From Euryarchaeota archaeon UBA33 (GTDB taxonomy: Archaea; Thermoplasmatota; E2; DHVEG-1), in NCBI GenBank assembly GCA_002506745.1, contig DAYE01000066.1, forward strand, positions 5,953-18,293: a stretch of 12,341 bases of DNA. Reading direction: 5' to 3'. Below, piece by piece: positions 1 through 7,704 of this stretch. The notes beneath the pieces are model-generated. The model was given only the letters and a program-made list of their open reading frames with translations, did not search any database and was not told the DNA's origin. A program made the position numbers and the translations under genes. Every line of letters begins with the position of its first letter. The first letter of the stretch is position 1.

Positions 1-42
1 TTCTCTTTCTTTAAAAACACGAATTTCTGCTACCCTGCCTAG

Positions 43-1152
43 TTAATCTTCCTTCCATTTTGTCAGCAGCACCCCGGAGATGAAGAACACCGCTGCGAAA
101 ATAATAACGACGGCACCGTTGATGAGCGATTCATTTTGATTCAGGTAGATCATCGAGTTGCGTAGCGCTTCGTTCACATAATAAAGTGGGAGTACATGAG
201 CGATTGTTTGAAGGAATCCCGGCATCTGTTCTAAGGGGAAGAAGGTGCCAGCAAGAAACATCATCGGGAAGCTGATCGCCCCCGCCGCGGTATCTGCGGT
301 TTCTTCTTCTTTGACAAATCTGCCGATAAGCATCCCCATCCCTGAGAACAGGAAGCTGGTGGCGATAATGACGATGATGACCCATGCAGTAATATTCACG
401 GTCATACCAAAGACTAAAATTCCAATGATTGTGATCAAAGCGGTCGTAAGAGCAGCAAGGAACATCATGAACAGCATTTTTGCTAAGATCCATTCTGTCC
501 TCGTGATCGGCGTGGTGAGTAATTTCCGCAGGATGCCATCTTTCCTGTATTTCGTGTTCCGCTCGATGCTACCATAGATGGCGCCTTGCATGATAGTAAA
601 CCCAATCATTCCTGGCAAGAAGAAGTCAATGAAATTGAAGTTCTCCGTAATCGTACTTATTTCCCGAACTCCGATGATCGTTCTGCTCTGAGAGAGATTT
701 TTGTTCATTTCTTGAAGGATGCTGGAGATAACACTCCGGATGACTTGGGTTGTCGTCTGCTCACTAGGGTCAAAGTAGAATTGAAGATCCACCCGAGCTG
801 ATGGATTCGTATGAGATTCTTGAATCGTCTGTTGGAATCCGGCTGGTATCACGATTAAACTTTTGATGTTCTTCTCCTTGATAAATTCGGTGACGTTGAC
901 ATCTGCTTTTACGATATTGATGTTGAACAATTTGGTCGCATTTAGCGTAGCGTTGAACATCATGGACATCTCGGTCTGATCCTGGTCTTGAATATAGATG
1001 GTGTATTTCGAGCTGCCAATTCCTGAAAAGATCGCACCAAACAGTAATATGAGGATGACAGGGAATGCGAGGCTCCAGAACATACCACCTTTACTACGAT
1101 ACCATGCTTTTACGCTATAGACGAAATCCATCCAAATGATTTTTAGGTTCAT
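43..1152 (-). CDS. ABC-2 type transporter permease
   Basis: This is the membrane subunit of an ABC-2 exporter (369 aa). One membrane segment lies near residues 24-44. A large external domain follows (about 48-172), then about five more segments (roughly 176-194, 222-249, 255-276, 284-305 and 344-364). This 1+5 layout with a big loop after the first helix is the YhgE/ABC2_membrane_3 style. The cytoplasmic stretch RKDGILRKLLTTPITRTEW (about 203-221) is the usual ABC-2 coupling region. FPLEQMP near 305-311 and LPLYYVNEALR near 321-331 are also typical. The gene overlaps the upstream ATPase by four bases (ATGA), and a GGAGG ribosome site lies 7 nt before the ATG, so the two are translationally coupled. 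The substrate cannot be read from sequence; drugs, lipids or peptides are all possible. The 42 bases beyond the stop to the window edge contain no gene I can support. Confidence 0.93.
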   Translation of the reverse strand: MNLKIIWMDFVYSVKAWYRSKGGMFWSLAFPVILILLFGAIFSGIGSSKYTIYIQDQDQTEMSMMFNATLNATKLFNINIVKADVNVTEFIKEKNIKSLIVIPAGFQQTIQESHTNPSARVDLQFYFDPSEQTTTQVIRSVISSILQEMNKNLSQSRTIIGVREISTITENFNFIDFFLPGMIGFTIMQGAIYGSIERNTKYRKDGILRKLLTTPITRTEWILAKMLFMMFLAALTTALITIIGILVFGMTVNITAWVIIVIIATSFLFSGMGMLIGRFVKEEETADTAAGAISFPMMFLAGTFFPLEQMPGFLQTIAHVLPLYYVNEALRNSMIYLNQNESLINGAVVIIFAAVFFISGVLLTKWKED

Positions 1153-2216
1153 GCGGTATCCTCCGTCAGTTTTGAGCCAGTCAATCGTAAAAAGACTTCC
1201 TCGAGGTTTGACCGTCTGATGTCGAGACTTTCATACTCAATGCAATCATGCCGCAGATGCGATAATATATCGAGTACACGCTCTTTGTAGTCTATCTTGA
1301 TTGCGATATCGCCGTTCCCCTCTGAGGATATCTCATCATAACCTTCTTGTTTGAGCATCTCAATAACTTCAGGGGCATTGACGCATTTCTTAATATGCAT
1401 GACGCTGCTTTGTCCATAGGTACGGATTAAATCCTCAAGAGTGCCTTCTGCGATGATTTTCCCTTTGAAAATAACCGCAATATGGTCAGCTAAGAACTCA
1501 GCTTCTTCCATGTAATGTGTGGTGAGAAACACGGTTTTTCCTTTTTTCCGTAACTCTGCTATAACGCCCCAGACCTCTCGTCTGGCTTTGGGGTCTAATC
1601 CGGTTGTCGGCTCGTCAAGGAAGATGATCTCCGGGTCGTTGACTAGTGAGATTGCAACGCCAACACGCTGTTTCAACCCACCAGAAAGATTCTTGTATAA
1701 CATGTTTTTATGAGACGTCAGATCCAAGGATGTGATGATCTCGTCAACATCAGCCTTTTTCTTAAAAAGATTCAAGAAATACACCAGGGTCTCTCGGACC
1801 GTCAATCTTTCGAAGGAATGGAATTCTTGAGGAAGGATCCCGATTTTTTCTTTGACGTCGTTAAACTGGGTTTTGACATCCTTTCCAAGCAATTTAATAG
1901 ACCCTGCAGTCGGTGTCCGTATTGATTCTATCATCTCGACCGTGGTTGTCTTCCCAGCCCCGTTCGGTCCAAGAAACGCAAAAATCTCTCCTTTTTTTAC
2001 TGCAAATGAAATATCATTGACCGCGATAAGGTCACCATAGACTTTTTTTAGATGAGACACCTCAATAGCAACGGCATCGTCCTGTTTTTCCCCCGAGATG
2101 GTGAGACGTCCCTTCATATGACAGGCTGCACAAGTAACTACCTTAGTTTCTCCAGGGTTGCCGTAGAAGGTGGCGATTTCCTCACAGTTCGGACATTTGA
2201 ACCGCTGCTCTATCAT
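1149..2216 (-). CDS. ABC transporter ATP-binding protein with N-terminal zinc ribbon
   Basis: This is the ATPase that powers the ABC-2 permease encoded directly after it (355 aa). The ABC domain has every expected motif: Walker A GPNGAGKTT at 83-91, Q-loop Gln130, signature LSGG at 177-180, Walker B IIFLDEP at 197-203 and switch His234 in TTHYMEEAE. This is the DrrA/CcmA-like drug and lipid exporter type, with the usual C-terminal extension of about 80-90 residues. The unusual part is the first 40 residues, which hold two Cys pairs (C8/C11 in CPNC and C29/C32 in CAAC) that should fold as a zinc ribbon. An ordinary ABC ATPase would begin near residue 49. The start is supported by a GAGG site 6 nt upstream of the ATG. 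No in-frame break separates ribbon from ATPase, so the fusion looks real. The role of the ribbon is unknown. Confidence 0.94.
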   Translation of the reverse strand: MIEQRFKCPNCEEIATFYGNPGETKVVTCAACHMKGRLTISGEKQDDAVAIEVSHLKKVYGDLIAVNDISFAVKKGEIFAFLGPNGAGKTTTVEMIESIRTPTAGSIKLLGKDVKTQFNDVKEKIGILPQEFHSFERLTVRETLVYFLNLFKKKADVDEIITSLDLTSHKNMLYKNLSGGLKQRVGVAISLVNDPEIIFLDEPTTGLDPKARREVWGVIAELRKKGKTVFLTTHYMEEAEFLADHIAVIFKGKIIAEGTLEDLIRTYGQSSVMHIKKCVNAPEVIEMLKQEGYDEISSEGNGDIAIKIDYKERVLDILSHLRHDCIEYESLDIRRSNLEEVFLRLTGSKLTEDTA

Positions 2217-2254
2217 ATCTTTCCTCTTATGATATTTTATATGATGACCGTGAT

Positions 2255-2277
2255 TAAAACCTGGTATATAGGTTTTA
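2255..2277 (-). promoter_or_regulatory. Inverted repeat around a TATA-like box upstream of the ABC operon
   Basis: The 63-nt gap holds a perfect 8-bp inverted repeat: arms 2255-2262 and 2270-2277, TAAAACCT on one side, with a 7-nt spacer. On the minus strand the spacer and its flank read CCTATATACC, a plausible TATA box about 50 nt before the ATPase ATG. That would start transcription near 2241 and leave a short leader carrying the GAGG site. The repeat could be an operator that blocks TBP. Because it begins only 3 nt after the phosphoglycerate mutase stop, it could instead be part of that gene's 3' end. Confidence 0.5.
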
Positions 2278-2279
2278 TC

Positions 2280-2960
2280 CTATTCAAGGAGTATCTTTTT
2301 TTGTAGTTTCATCTGAGAATCAAAGGTATAAACAATAGGCACCCCTGTAGGAATTTCAACCTTTGGGATTTCCTCATCGGAGATGTTTTCGACATATTTT
2401 GTAATAGATCTGAGGCTATTGCCATGAGCGACAATGAGCAAGTTTTTCCCTGTTTGAAGCTCCGGTTCAATATTTTTTTTGTAATACGGAATGGTGCGTT
2501 CACAGGTGTCTTTCAGGCTTTCACCCTGGGGTGGGTTGATATCGTAGCTGCGTCGCCAGAGATGCACTTGAGCTTCCCCGTATTTCTTCATGGTCTCCGC
2601 TTTGTTCAACCCCTGGAGATCACCATAGTATCGTTCCGCCAGATCCGCCGATTGATAGATAGGGATCTCTTTCTCCCTCGTACCTGAATAATGCTCCCAC
2701 GCATGGATTCGTTCTTCTTCATGATACAGGATTGGGATTCGTTCATCTGATAATTCAAGTAAAATATAATTAAGTGTCTGGATCGCCCTCATGAGATGGG
2801 AGACATAGATCGTATCAAATCGTATGTCTTTGAGTTTCTTTCCAGCAGAAGTCGCCTCCTCTCTTCCTTTTGGTGAGAGTGGGACATCCACCCAGCCGGT
2901 GAATCTGTTCTCTAAATTCCATTGTGATTGCCCATGTCTGACTAATACCAAGGTTGTCAA
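2280..2960 (-). CDS. gpmA: 2,3-bisphosphoglycerate-dependent phosphoglycerate mutase
   Basis: This enzyme interconverts 3-phosphoglycerate and 2-phosphoglycerate in glycolysis and gluconeogenesis. It belongs to the histidine phosphatase superfamily. The phosphate-accepting histidine is His9 in LVRHGQSQWN. Arg58, Glu109 in ERYYGDLQGLNKAE and His179 in VAHGNS complete the dPGM pattern, and IPTGVPIVY near the end is typical. I chose the TTG at 2960 (226 aa, MTTLVLVRHGQ). A near-perfect ribosome site, AGAGGTG, lies 6 nt before it, and this gives the usual dPGM N-terminus. A GTG at 2969 would add three residues but would overlap that site. Compared with the E. coli enzyme there is an insertion of about 24 residues before ERxYG, and the C-terminal tail is missing. 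It follows the M32 peptidase at a distance of a few bases and is probably the last gene of that operon. Confidence 0.92.
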   Translation of the reverse strand: MTTLVLVRHGQSQWNLENRFTGWVDVPLSPKGREEATSAGKKLKDIRFDTIYVSHLMRAIQTLNYILLELSDERIPILYHEEERIHAWEHYSGTREKEIPIYQSADLAERYYGDLQGLNKAETMKKYGEAQVHLWRRSYDINPPQGESLKDTCERTIPYYKKNIEPELQTGKNLLIVAHGNSLRSITKYVENISDEEIPKVEIPTGVPIVYTFDSQMKLQKKILLE

Positions 2961-2966
2961 GGTCAG

Positions 2967-2973
2967 CACCTCT
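2967..2973 (-). promoter_or_regulatory. Ribosome binding site that decides the gpmA start
   Basis: Directly after the M32 peptidase stop, the minus strand reads AGAGGTG, close to a full match to the archaeal anti-Shine-Dalgarno sequence. It ends 6 nt before the TTG at 2960. The alternative GTG at 2969 is part of this site, which argues against it as the start. Confidence 0.65.
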
Positions 2974-4476
2974 TTATACTCCGTATAGTGGATAATATTT
3001 CTCTTTTAGATATCCAACGAAGACTTTAGAATTTAACCCCTCTCCGCAGGTTTTTTTAATGATTTCATCAGCGGTCATCAACGAACCATATTGATAGATA
3101 TGTTCCGAGAGCCATTGTAAGATTGTTGCAAACTCACCTTTTGAGATTTCATCTTGTGCTGTCTGGTGTTCTTTTAGGAATTGTCTGAAGAGCTGTGATG
3201 CATAGATTGTTCCGATCGCGTAGGTGGGGAAATACCCGAACTCTCCTCCACTCCAATGCATATCCTGCAGGACTCCTTCCCGGTCGTTTTTTGGGGTGAT
3301 TCCTAAGAAATCTGTGACTTTCTGGTTCCAACACTCTGGTAACTCTGCTACAGTGATTTTTTCTTCAATGAGCTCGAGTTCTAGCTCGAAGCGGAGAATC
3401 ACATGAAGACAGTACGTCAATTCGTCAGCCTCCGTTCTGATCAAGGTTGGTCTGACTTGGTTGACTGATCGATACCAGGTTTCCGTGTTCATGGTTTTAC
3501 ATTCATCCGGAGCGATCTTCTGGAATATTGGTGTGAAGTAGTTCCAAAATGGTTTGCTTCTTGCTATCATATTTTCCCAGAACCTGGATTGTGATTCATG
3601 GATGCCCAGAGATGGAGCATCTGAGATCACCGTATCTTTGTATTCTCCTTTCAGGATTCCTAGCTCATAGAGCGCATGACCCGCCTCATGTGCGGTTGAG
3701 AAAAAAGACGACTGGAAGCCTCCTCGTTCGTAGTTGGTCGTAAATCTCACGTCATCGTCTCCCATCGAGGTGGTGAAGGGGTGGGTGGAGATGTCAAGGC
3801 GTGCCCGGTCAAACGGGAGGTTCATCTGTTCAAGGAGGATGTCGCAGAGTTCCTTTTGGTGTTTACTGTCTAATTTGAACGTTATAGGTCGTTGTCTTTG
3901 ATATGTTGTACTTGAGGTGATATTCTGTAGGAGCTCTACCAGCTGTTGTCGTAAGCTGGTGAATTCTTTTTGTAAGACATCGACGGTCATACCTTCTTCG
4001 TAATCATCCAGCAAGGTGTTGTATGGATGACCAGGGAGTTTGATATAATCATAGTATTGTTTTTCAAGCTCAACGATTTTTTCAAGATATGGTTGGAACA
4101 AGGAGAATTTGTTTTTTTCTCGTGCCTCTTGCCAGATGCCATATGCTATCGACGTGGTTTTTGTCATTTTTTCTACAAACTCTGCTGGGAGTTTTCGTGC
4201 TTTTTCGACATCACGGAGTAATTTGGTAACGACCAAGCGGTCTTTTTTTGTTAATGTATTTCCGACATCATCGAGTTTTTTCAGTTGAGTATAGAGCGTT
4301 TCTGATGTCACGCGTTCATGGGCTAATCGTGAGATGAGCGACAGCTGGTCTGCCCGTTCCTCGCTTCCTTTAGGTGGCATGTAGGTCATCTGGTCCCATC
4401 CGAGCAGCGCAGCGATGCCGCCATACAGAGAGACTTCTTTTTGTTCCTTATAGATATAATCCAGGGATTCCTTCAT
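2974..4476 (-). CDS. Zinc metallocarboxypeptidase, family M32 (carboxypeptidase Taq)
   Basis: This is a cytoplasmic carboxypeptidase that removes C-terminal residues from peptides, probably in peptide recycling. All the M32 signature blocks appear in order (numbering from the chosen start): HPF 232-234, DVRFTT 242-247, the zinc motif HEAGH 263-267, HESQ 293-296, IRTEAD 346-351 and GVLQDMHW 401-408. The length of 500 aa fits the family norm. I chose the ATG at 4476 because GGAGAG lies 6 nt before it and the protein then starts MKESLDYIY, close to the usual N-terminus. The frame stays open further upstream. An ATG at 4497 overlaps the exonuclease stop as ATGA and could allow coupled initiation, but it has no good ribosome site. 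It is the middle gene of a likely xthA-M32-gpmA operon. Confidence 0.95.
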   Translation of the reverse strand: MKESLDYIYKEQKEVSLYGGIAALLGWDQMTYMPPKGSEERADQLSLISRLAHERVTSETLYTQLKKLDDVGNTLTKKDRLVVTKLLRDVEKARKLPAEFVEKMTKTTSIAYGIWQEAREKNKFSLFQPYLEKIVELEKQYYDYIKLPGHPYNTLLDDYEEGMTVDVLQKEFTSLRQQLVELLQNITSSTTYQRQRPITFKLDSKHQKELCDILLEQMNLPFDRARLDISTHPFTTSMGDDDVRFTTNYERGGFQSSFFSTAHEAGHALYELGILKGEYKDTVISDAPSLGIHESQSRFWENMIARSKPFWNYFTPIFQKIAPDECKTMNTETWYRSVNQVRPTLIRTEADELTYCLHVILRFELELELIEEKITVAELPECWNQKVTDFLGITPKNDREGVLQDMHWSGGEFGYFPTYAIGTIYASQLFRQFLKEHQTAQDEISKGEFATILQWLSEHIYQYGSLMTADEIIKKTCGEGLNSKVFVGYLKEKYYPLYGV

Positions 4477-4493
4477 AACATTCTCTCCTTGTT

Positions 4494-5258
4494 TCATGGT
4501 GTGATTTCGATGCCCACAGGGCAATGATCAGACCCCATGACCTCTTGGCTGATGAACGCGTTTGTTATCTTTGGGAGGTACTCTTTGTTGACAAAGAAAT
4601 AATCGATTCTCCAGCCGACGTTGCGTGCTCGTGCAGCGGTTTTCAGGTCCCACCAGGAGTACTGGGTTGGCTCTGGATGGAACCGTCTGAACGTGTCGAC
4701 ATAACCATGGTCGATGAACGTGTCGATCCATGCTCGCTCCACTGGTAAAAATCCTGAGATATGCTCATTTTCCTTTGGTCGTGCAAGGTCGATTTCTTTA
4801 TGTGCGGTGTTGAGGTCACCGCAGACAATGATGTTTTGTTTTTTTGCTTTGAGGCTTTCCGCGTAGTTGAGGAACTCGTCATAGAAATCTAGTTTGTATT
4901 GGAGTCGTTCTTTGTTTTTCTTCCCGTTTGGGAAGTAGATATTGAATAACGTAAAGGAAGGATAGGTGGTGATGAGGATGCGTCCTTCGCTGTCGAACTC
5001 CTCTCTTCCAAAACCGTTTTTGACAGACAACGGTTTTTGTTTTGAGAATGTTGCGACACCGCTGTAGCCTTTTTTTTCCGCAGGGTTCCAGAACGTGTAA
5101 TACTCTGGGGTGTTTCTGAGATGTGGTGGGAGCTGCTCTGGTGTTGCCTTTATCTCCTGCAGACACATGATGTCTGGTGATTCTTTCATAAACCAGGTGA
5201 AAAACCCTTTTTTGTCTATCGCTCTGAGACCGTTGACGTTCCAGCAGAGTAGTTTCAT
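4494..5258 (-). CDS. xthA: Exodeoxyribonuclease III / AP endonuclease
   Basis: This is a Mg-dependent nuclease of the exonuclease III/APE1 family (254 aa, normal length). It cuts DNA 5' of abasic sites and trims 3' ends in base-excision repair. The catalytic residues are all visible: Asn7 in CWNVNGLR, Glu35 in LQEIK, Tyr108 in IYFPNG, Asp148 and Asn150 in GDLN, and Asp244-His245 in GSDHCPVG. The DNA-binding stretch [20 protein letters not shown] (201-220) is also present. GAGGT lies 8 nt before the ATG. A BRE/TATA pair about 57 nt upstream makes this the likely first gene of the operon with the M32 peptidase and phosphoglycerate mutase. The peptidase start is 17 nt downstream. I see no obvious functional link among the three. 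Confidence 0.96.
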   Translation of the reverse strand: MKLLCWNVNGLRAIDKKGFFTWFMKESPDIMCLQEIKATPEQLPPHLRNTPEYYTFWNPAEKKGYSGVATFSKQKPLSVKNGFGREEFDSEGRILITTYPSFTLFNIYFPNGKKNKERLQYKLDFYDEFLNYAESLKAKKQNIIVCGDLNTAHKEIDLARPKENEHISGFLPVERAWIDTFIDHGYVDTFRRFHPEPTQYSWWDLKTAARARNVGWRIDYFFVNKEYLPKITNAFISQEVMGSDHCPVGIEITP

Positions 5259-5308
5259 CAGAGAGTACCTCTTTGTGTTTCTTTAGGAATTACTAGGTAT
5301 TTCTTTTT

Positions 5309-5327
5309 CCCTTTATATGGTTTCGAA
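5309..5327 (-). promoter_or_regulatory. BRE/TATA promoter for the xthA operon
   Basis: The minus strand reads TTCGAAACCATATAAAGGG. The CGAAA-type purine-rich element followed by ATATAAAG is the classic archaeal BRE plus TATA. Its centre is about 57 nt before the xthA ATG. With the usual spacing of about 25 nt, transcription would start near 5290 and leave a leader of about 30 nt that includes GAGGT. Confidence 0.6.
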
Positions 5328-5334
5328 TATGTTG

Positions 5335-6555
5335 TTATGAGGTGCGTTGAAGAAGTGCGATGTAGAACCCATCGGTCCGATCAATGTCCGGCCAATATCG
5401 TTTTTCATCTAAGCGGCGAAATTCATTGTGGTTCTTGAGGAATCGTTGGATCTGTTCTTCTCCTTCTGAGGGTAGGATGCTGCAGACGGAGTAGGCCATG
5501 TGTCCTTGGGGTTTCAGTAGTGTACAGTATTTTTCGAGAAGGTCTTGCTGTACGCTTTTCAGTCGTTCGAGATCCGTTGCAGTCAATTTCCATCTGATGT
5601 CTGGATTTCTCCGTAACGTCCCTAGCCCGGAACAAGGAACGTCTAGAAGCAGTCGATCTGCGGTTCCCTTAATCCTTTTATACGATTTCGAGGAGGTGAT
5701 GAGTCGTGTTTCAATGGTGTCCACCCCTGCCTTTTTCGCTCGTTTTCGTAGCTCTCGCAGCCTCCATTCTTGGGTGTCCATGGCGATGATTTTGCCTTTG
5801 TTTTTTAGTAACGCTGCGAGATGTAATGTCTTGCTTCCTTCTCCTGCGCAGGCGTCAACGACCCGCATCCCTGATCGTGGATCAAGAATCCTGCTGACCA
5901 TCTGTGAGGCAGCATCCTGGACCTCAAAGAGCCCTGCGTTGAAACTGGGGAGTTTGAAGACATTGATTTTCTCTATGATGAAAAGGGCATCTGGGTTCCC
6001 GTCTATTGGCTCAGCGATGATCCCATCTTTTCGGAGAATCATGAGAAGCTCTTTTGGGGTCGTTTTCAGGCTGTTTGCTCTGATGATAAGGTCAGGTTTT
6101 TTATTCAATGCGACAAGGACCTGCTCCCAGCGCATGCCCAGTTCTTTTTCTCCTTGGGCATCCAGCCAATCGGGGATTGACTCGCGCAAAGCCCGTGAAT
6201 GTTTCGTGGATTGTATCCGTTGGAAGAGTTGTGATGTGTCTAAGTCTTTTTTGTTCTGAAGCGCAGTAAGGTCTCCTTTCTTTGTGAACAGGTAGATGGT
6301 GATGAGCTTTTGTAGGTCTTCTGGGTTTTCTGATGGTTCTTTGTCGATGATGAACCACAATGGTCTCCACCATCGGATGAGGTCATAGATGGTGTCGGAA
6401 AAGATTGCTCGTTTGCTGTCCTCCCAGTCTGGGTGGAGCTTGAGTGTCTGTTCGATTGCCTTGGTTGCATACACATTCTGCCAAAAAACTACCCGTAATG
6501 TGTCAATTATCGCGGGGGTGAGTTCTTGGAGTATCACTCGTAGGGTTGTCATCAT
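5335..6555 (-). CDS. RNA (cytosine-5-)methyltransferase, NOL1/NOP2/Sun (RsmB/NSUN) family
   Basis: This enzyme transfers a methyl group from SAM to C5 of a cytosine in tRNA or rRNA (406 aa). The first 140 or so residues are helical and resemble the NusB/RsmB-like N-terminal region. Residues about 155-205 look like the small PUA/ferredoxin-type linker. The Rossmann methyltransferase core begins near 210. Motif I is DACAGEGSKT at 234-243. Motif IV, DVPCSG at 305-310, gives Cys308, and motif VI, SVCSI at 356-360, gives the catalytic Cys358. The C-terminus DGFYIALLQR is typical. The start is ATG-ATG at 6555/6552, and no strong ribosome site lies within 10 nt. The gene appears to stand alone, with its own promoter in the divergent region. 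Sequence does not tell tRNA from rRNA as the target. Confidence 0.93.
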   Translation of the reverse strand: MMTTLRVILQELTPAIIDTLRVVFWQNVYATKAIEQTLKLHPDWEDSKRAIFSDTIYDLIRWWRPLWFIIDKEPSENPEDLQKLITIYLFTKKGDLTALQNKKDLDTSQLFQRIQSTKHSRALRESIPDWLDAQGEKELGMRWEQVLVALNKKPDLIIRANSLKTTPKELLMILRKDGIIAEPIDGNPDALFIIEKINVFKLPSFNAGLFEVQDAASQMVSRILDPRSGMRVVDACAGEGSKTLHLAALLKNKGKIIAMDTQEWRLRELRKRAKKAGVDTIETRLITSSKSYKRIKGTADRLLLDVPCSGLGTLRRNPDIRWKLTATDLERLKSVQQDLLEKYCTLLKPQGHMAYSVCSILPSEGEEQIQRFLKNHNEFRRLDEKRYWPDIDRTDGFYIALLQRTS

Positions 6556-6594
6556 GGGTGTTTTATTCCTAAGGTACCTCTGTCATAGTTCTTT

Positions 6595-6612
6595 GATTAA
6601 TAAATTCATTCG
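6595..6612 (-). promoter_or_regulatory. Probable TATA promoter for the NSUN-family gene
   Basis: On the minus strand GCGAATGAA is followed by TTTATTAAT. Its centre is about 44 nt before the methyltransferase ATG, so transcription would start near 6572. The match to consensus is moderate. It lies in the 192-nt divergent region shared with the secreted-protein operon. Confidence 0.4.
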
Positions 6613-6695
6613 CTTTCTGGACTTTGTTTATGAAACATGAGGAGTACATACCGTAGTATCTTATTTTTATGGAATCCTTAAAAAATTTGGAATCA

Positions 6696-6709
6696 ATAAT
6701 ATATTTATA
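6696..6709 (+). promoter_or_regulatory. TATA promoter for the secreted-protein operon
   Basis: An AT-rich run ATAATATATTTATA is centred about 45 nt before the ATG at 6748. It would start transcription near 6730 and leave a short leader with a G-rich site (GGGGG at 6737-6741, 6 nt before the ATG). A second TATAAAA at 6722-6728 would instead give a nearly leaderless message. Confidence 0.5.
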
Positions 6710-6747
6710 GGGGAAGATTGTTATAAAATGGTAGACGGGGGAAAGCG

Positions 6748-7695
6748 ATGAATAAAAATCCACGAATACTAAAAGGATATACGATTGGAATCGTCCTTTT
6801 GTTTGTTGGGACAGGGTTCATCCCTTCAACTGCAGCATCTGTACCGATCATAGTAGAGTCAGTAACTCGATCTGGGAATTTCTTTGGATTAAACAGTAAT
6901 ATCGCAATATCTTGGAATGCGAATGTGACGGAGGAACCTATTGTCCCCCGAGGAGAACTTCGCTGTGTTGAATTGAGTATGATGTTTTGGGTCACCTGGG
7001 GGATATTTGGTCGTTTGATAAATTATTTGCTTCAAGGTCAACAAATTATCATGAAGCTATCGGTGGTTGATAAACCGGAGTGGTGTACAACGACTATTTC
7101 ACAAGGCACATTATCGGTTACCATACCACGCTTTGAAAACAACTATGAGATAGTTCACACCTACCTTACAGTGATGGTTGATGATAATGCACCTGCTTTT
7201 GAGCTCTTTCCTGTGACGATTCAAGCGATCATAGAACCATTGCATGGTCCTTTTGGTCTCATCCCAGTCATGCAGGGCACCACCGAGACTGTAAATGTTA
7301 CCTTCACTGTCGGGTATAAACCACTCCTAAATTTTGATCTTCCCGAGGGAAACATTATCGAGACACCTCCACTCGTCCAAGTACAACTCCCGATAGGGAT
7401 AACCAACCTTGGGAATGGGATAACAATCGTAGAAAACGAAGTCGTAAGTTATCCAGATGGGTGGACTGTTTCTTTACCTCCACAACTTGTCTTGGAGGTC
7501 GATGAATACAAGGAAATCAACCTTTCCATCATTGCCCCCTATGCATTCACAGATGAGAAATCAATAACCATGAGTTTTACTCCACATTCTTTCGATAATT
7601 ATTCATTGGTCGGACAAACAACGATCGTATCGGTTATAGCATACTATCGTCCACCTAAGAATGAAAAAGAATATACGAAATTGTGGATAATATGA
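6748..7695 (+). CDS. Secreted protein of unknown function, first of a tandem paralog pair
   Basis: I do not recognise a named family. The 315-aa protein begins with a signal peptide: positive MNKNPRILKG, a hydrophobic core at 11-24 and likely cleavage after the PSTAA region near 26-31. The rest is beta-rich with no second membrane segment, so it is probably released or held at the surface by contacts. Residues about 40-190 form one region with the landmarks GLNSNIAISW (47-56), DKPEWC (108-113) and GPFGLIP (167-173). Residues about 195-300, with NLGNG at 220-224, a GWTVSLPP segment and FTPHSFDNYSL, resemble NEW3/CARDB-type adhesion domains. Four N-glycosylation sequons are present. The whole length aligns with the next gene, which starts 9 nt after this stop. 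A structural or binding role at the cell surface is inference only. Confidence 0.8.
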   Translation: MNKNPRILKGYTIGIVLLFVGTGFIPSTAASVPIIVESVTRSGNFFGLNSNIAISWNANVTEEPIVPRGELRCVELSMMFWVTWGIFGRLINYLLQGQQIIMKLSVVDKPEWCTTTISQGTLSVTIPRFENNYEIVHTYLTVMVDDNAPAFELFPVTIQAIIEPLHGPFGLIPVMQGTTETVNVTFTVGYKPLLNFDLPEGNIIETPPLVQVQLPIGITNLGNGITIVENEVVSYPDGWTVSLPPQLVLEVDEYKEINLSIIAPYAFTDEKSITMSFTPHSFDNYSLVGQTTIVSVIAYYRPPKNEKEYTKLWII

Positions 7696-7698
7696 GGT
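7694..7698 (+). promoter_or_regulatory. Ribosome site overlapping the stop of the first paralog
   Basis: GAGGT shares its first two bases with the TGA stop of the first secreted-protein gene and sits 6 nt before the ATG at 7705. This placement supports co-transcription and coupled translation of the two paralogs. Confidence 0.6.
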
Positions 7699-7704
7699 AA
7701 GACT

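Noticed and set aside
1..42. Minus-strand reading V-A-E-I-R-V-F-K-E-R-E after the permease stop, possible start of another gene
   Set aside because: It is too short, with no ATG and no clear ribosome site. It could be coding, but nothing in the window supports it.
2232..2241. TATAAAATAT on the minus strand as the ABC operon TATA box
   Set aside because: It is only about 20 nt from the ATG, so transcription would start at or inside the gene and waste the clear GAGG ribosome site. The TATA inside the palindrome fits better.
5498..6259. A 253-codon open frame antisense to the methyltransferase gene
   Set aside because: It is a shadow of the real minus-strand gene, which has all the NSUN motifs. 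The antisense product is Ser/Arg-rich with no motif or ribosome site.
6639..6649. GAGGAGTACAT repeated at 8912-8922
   Set aside because: An 11-base match is expected several times by chance in 12 kb, and both contain a Shine-Dalgarno-like core.
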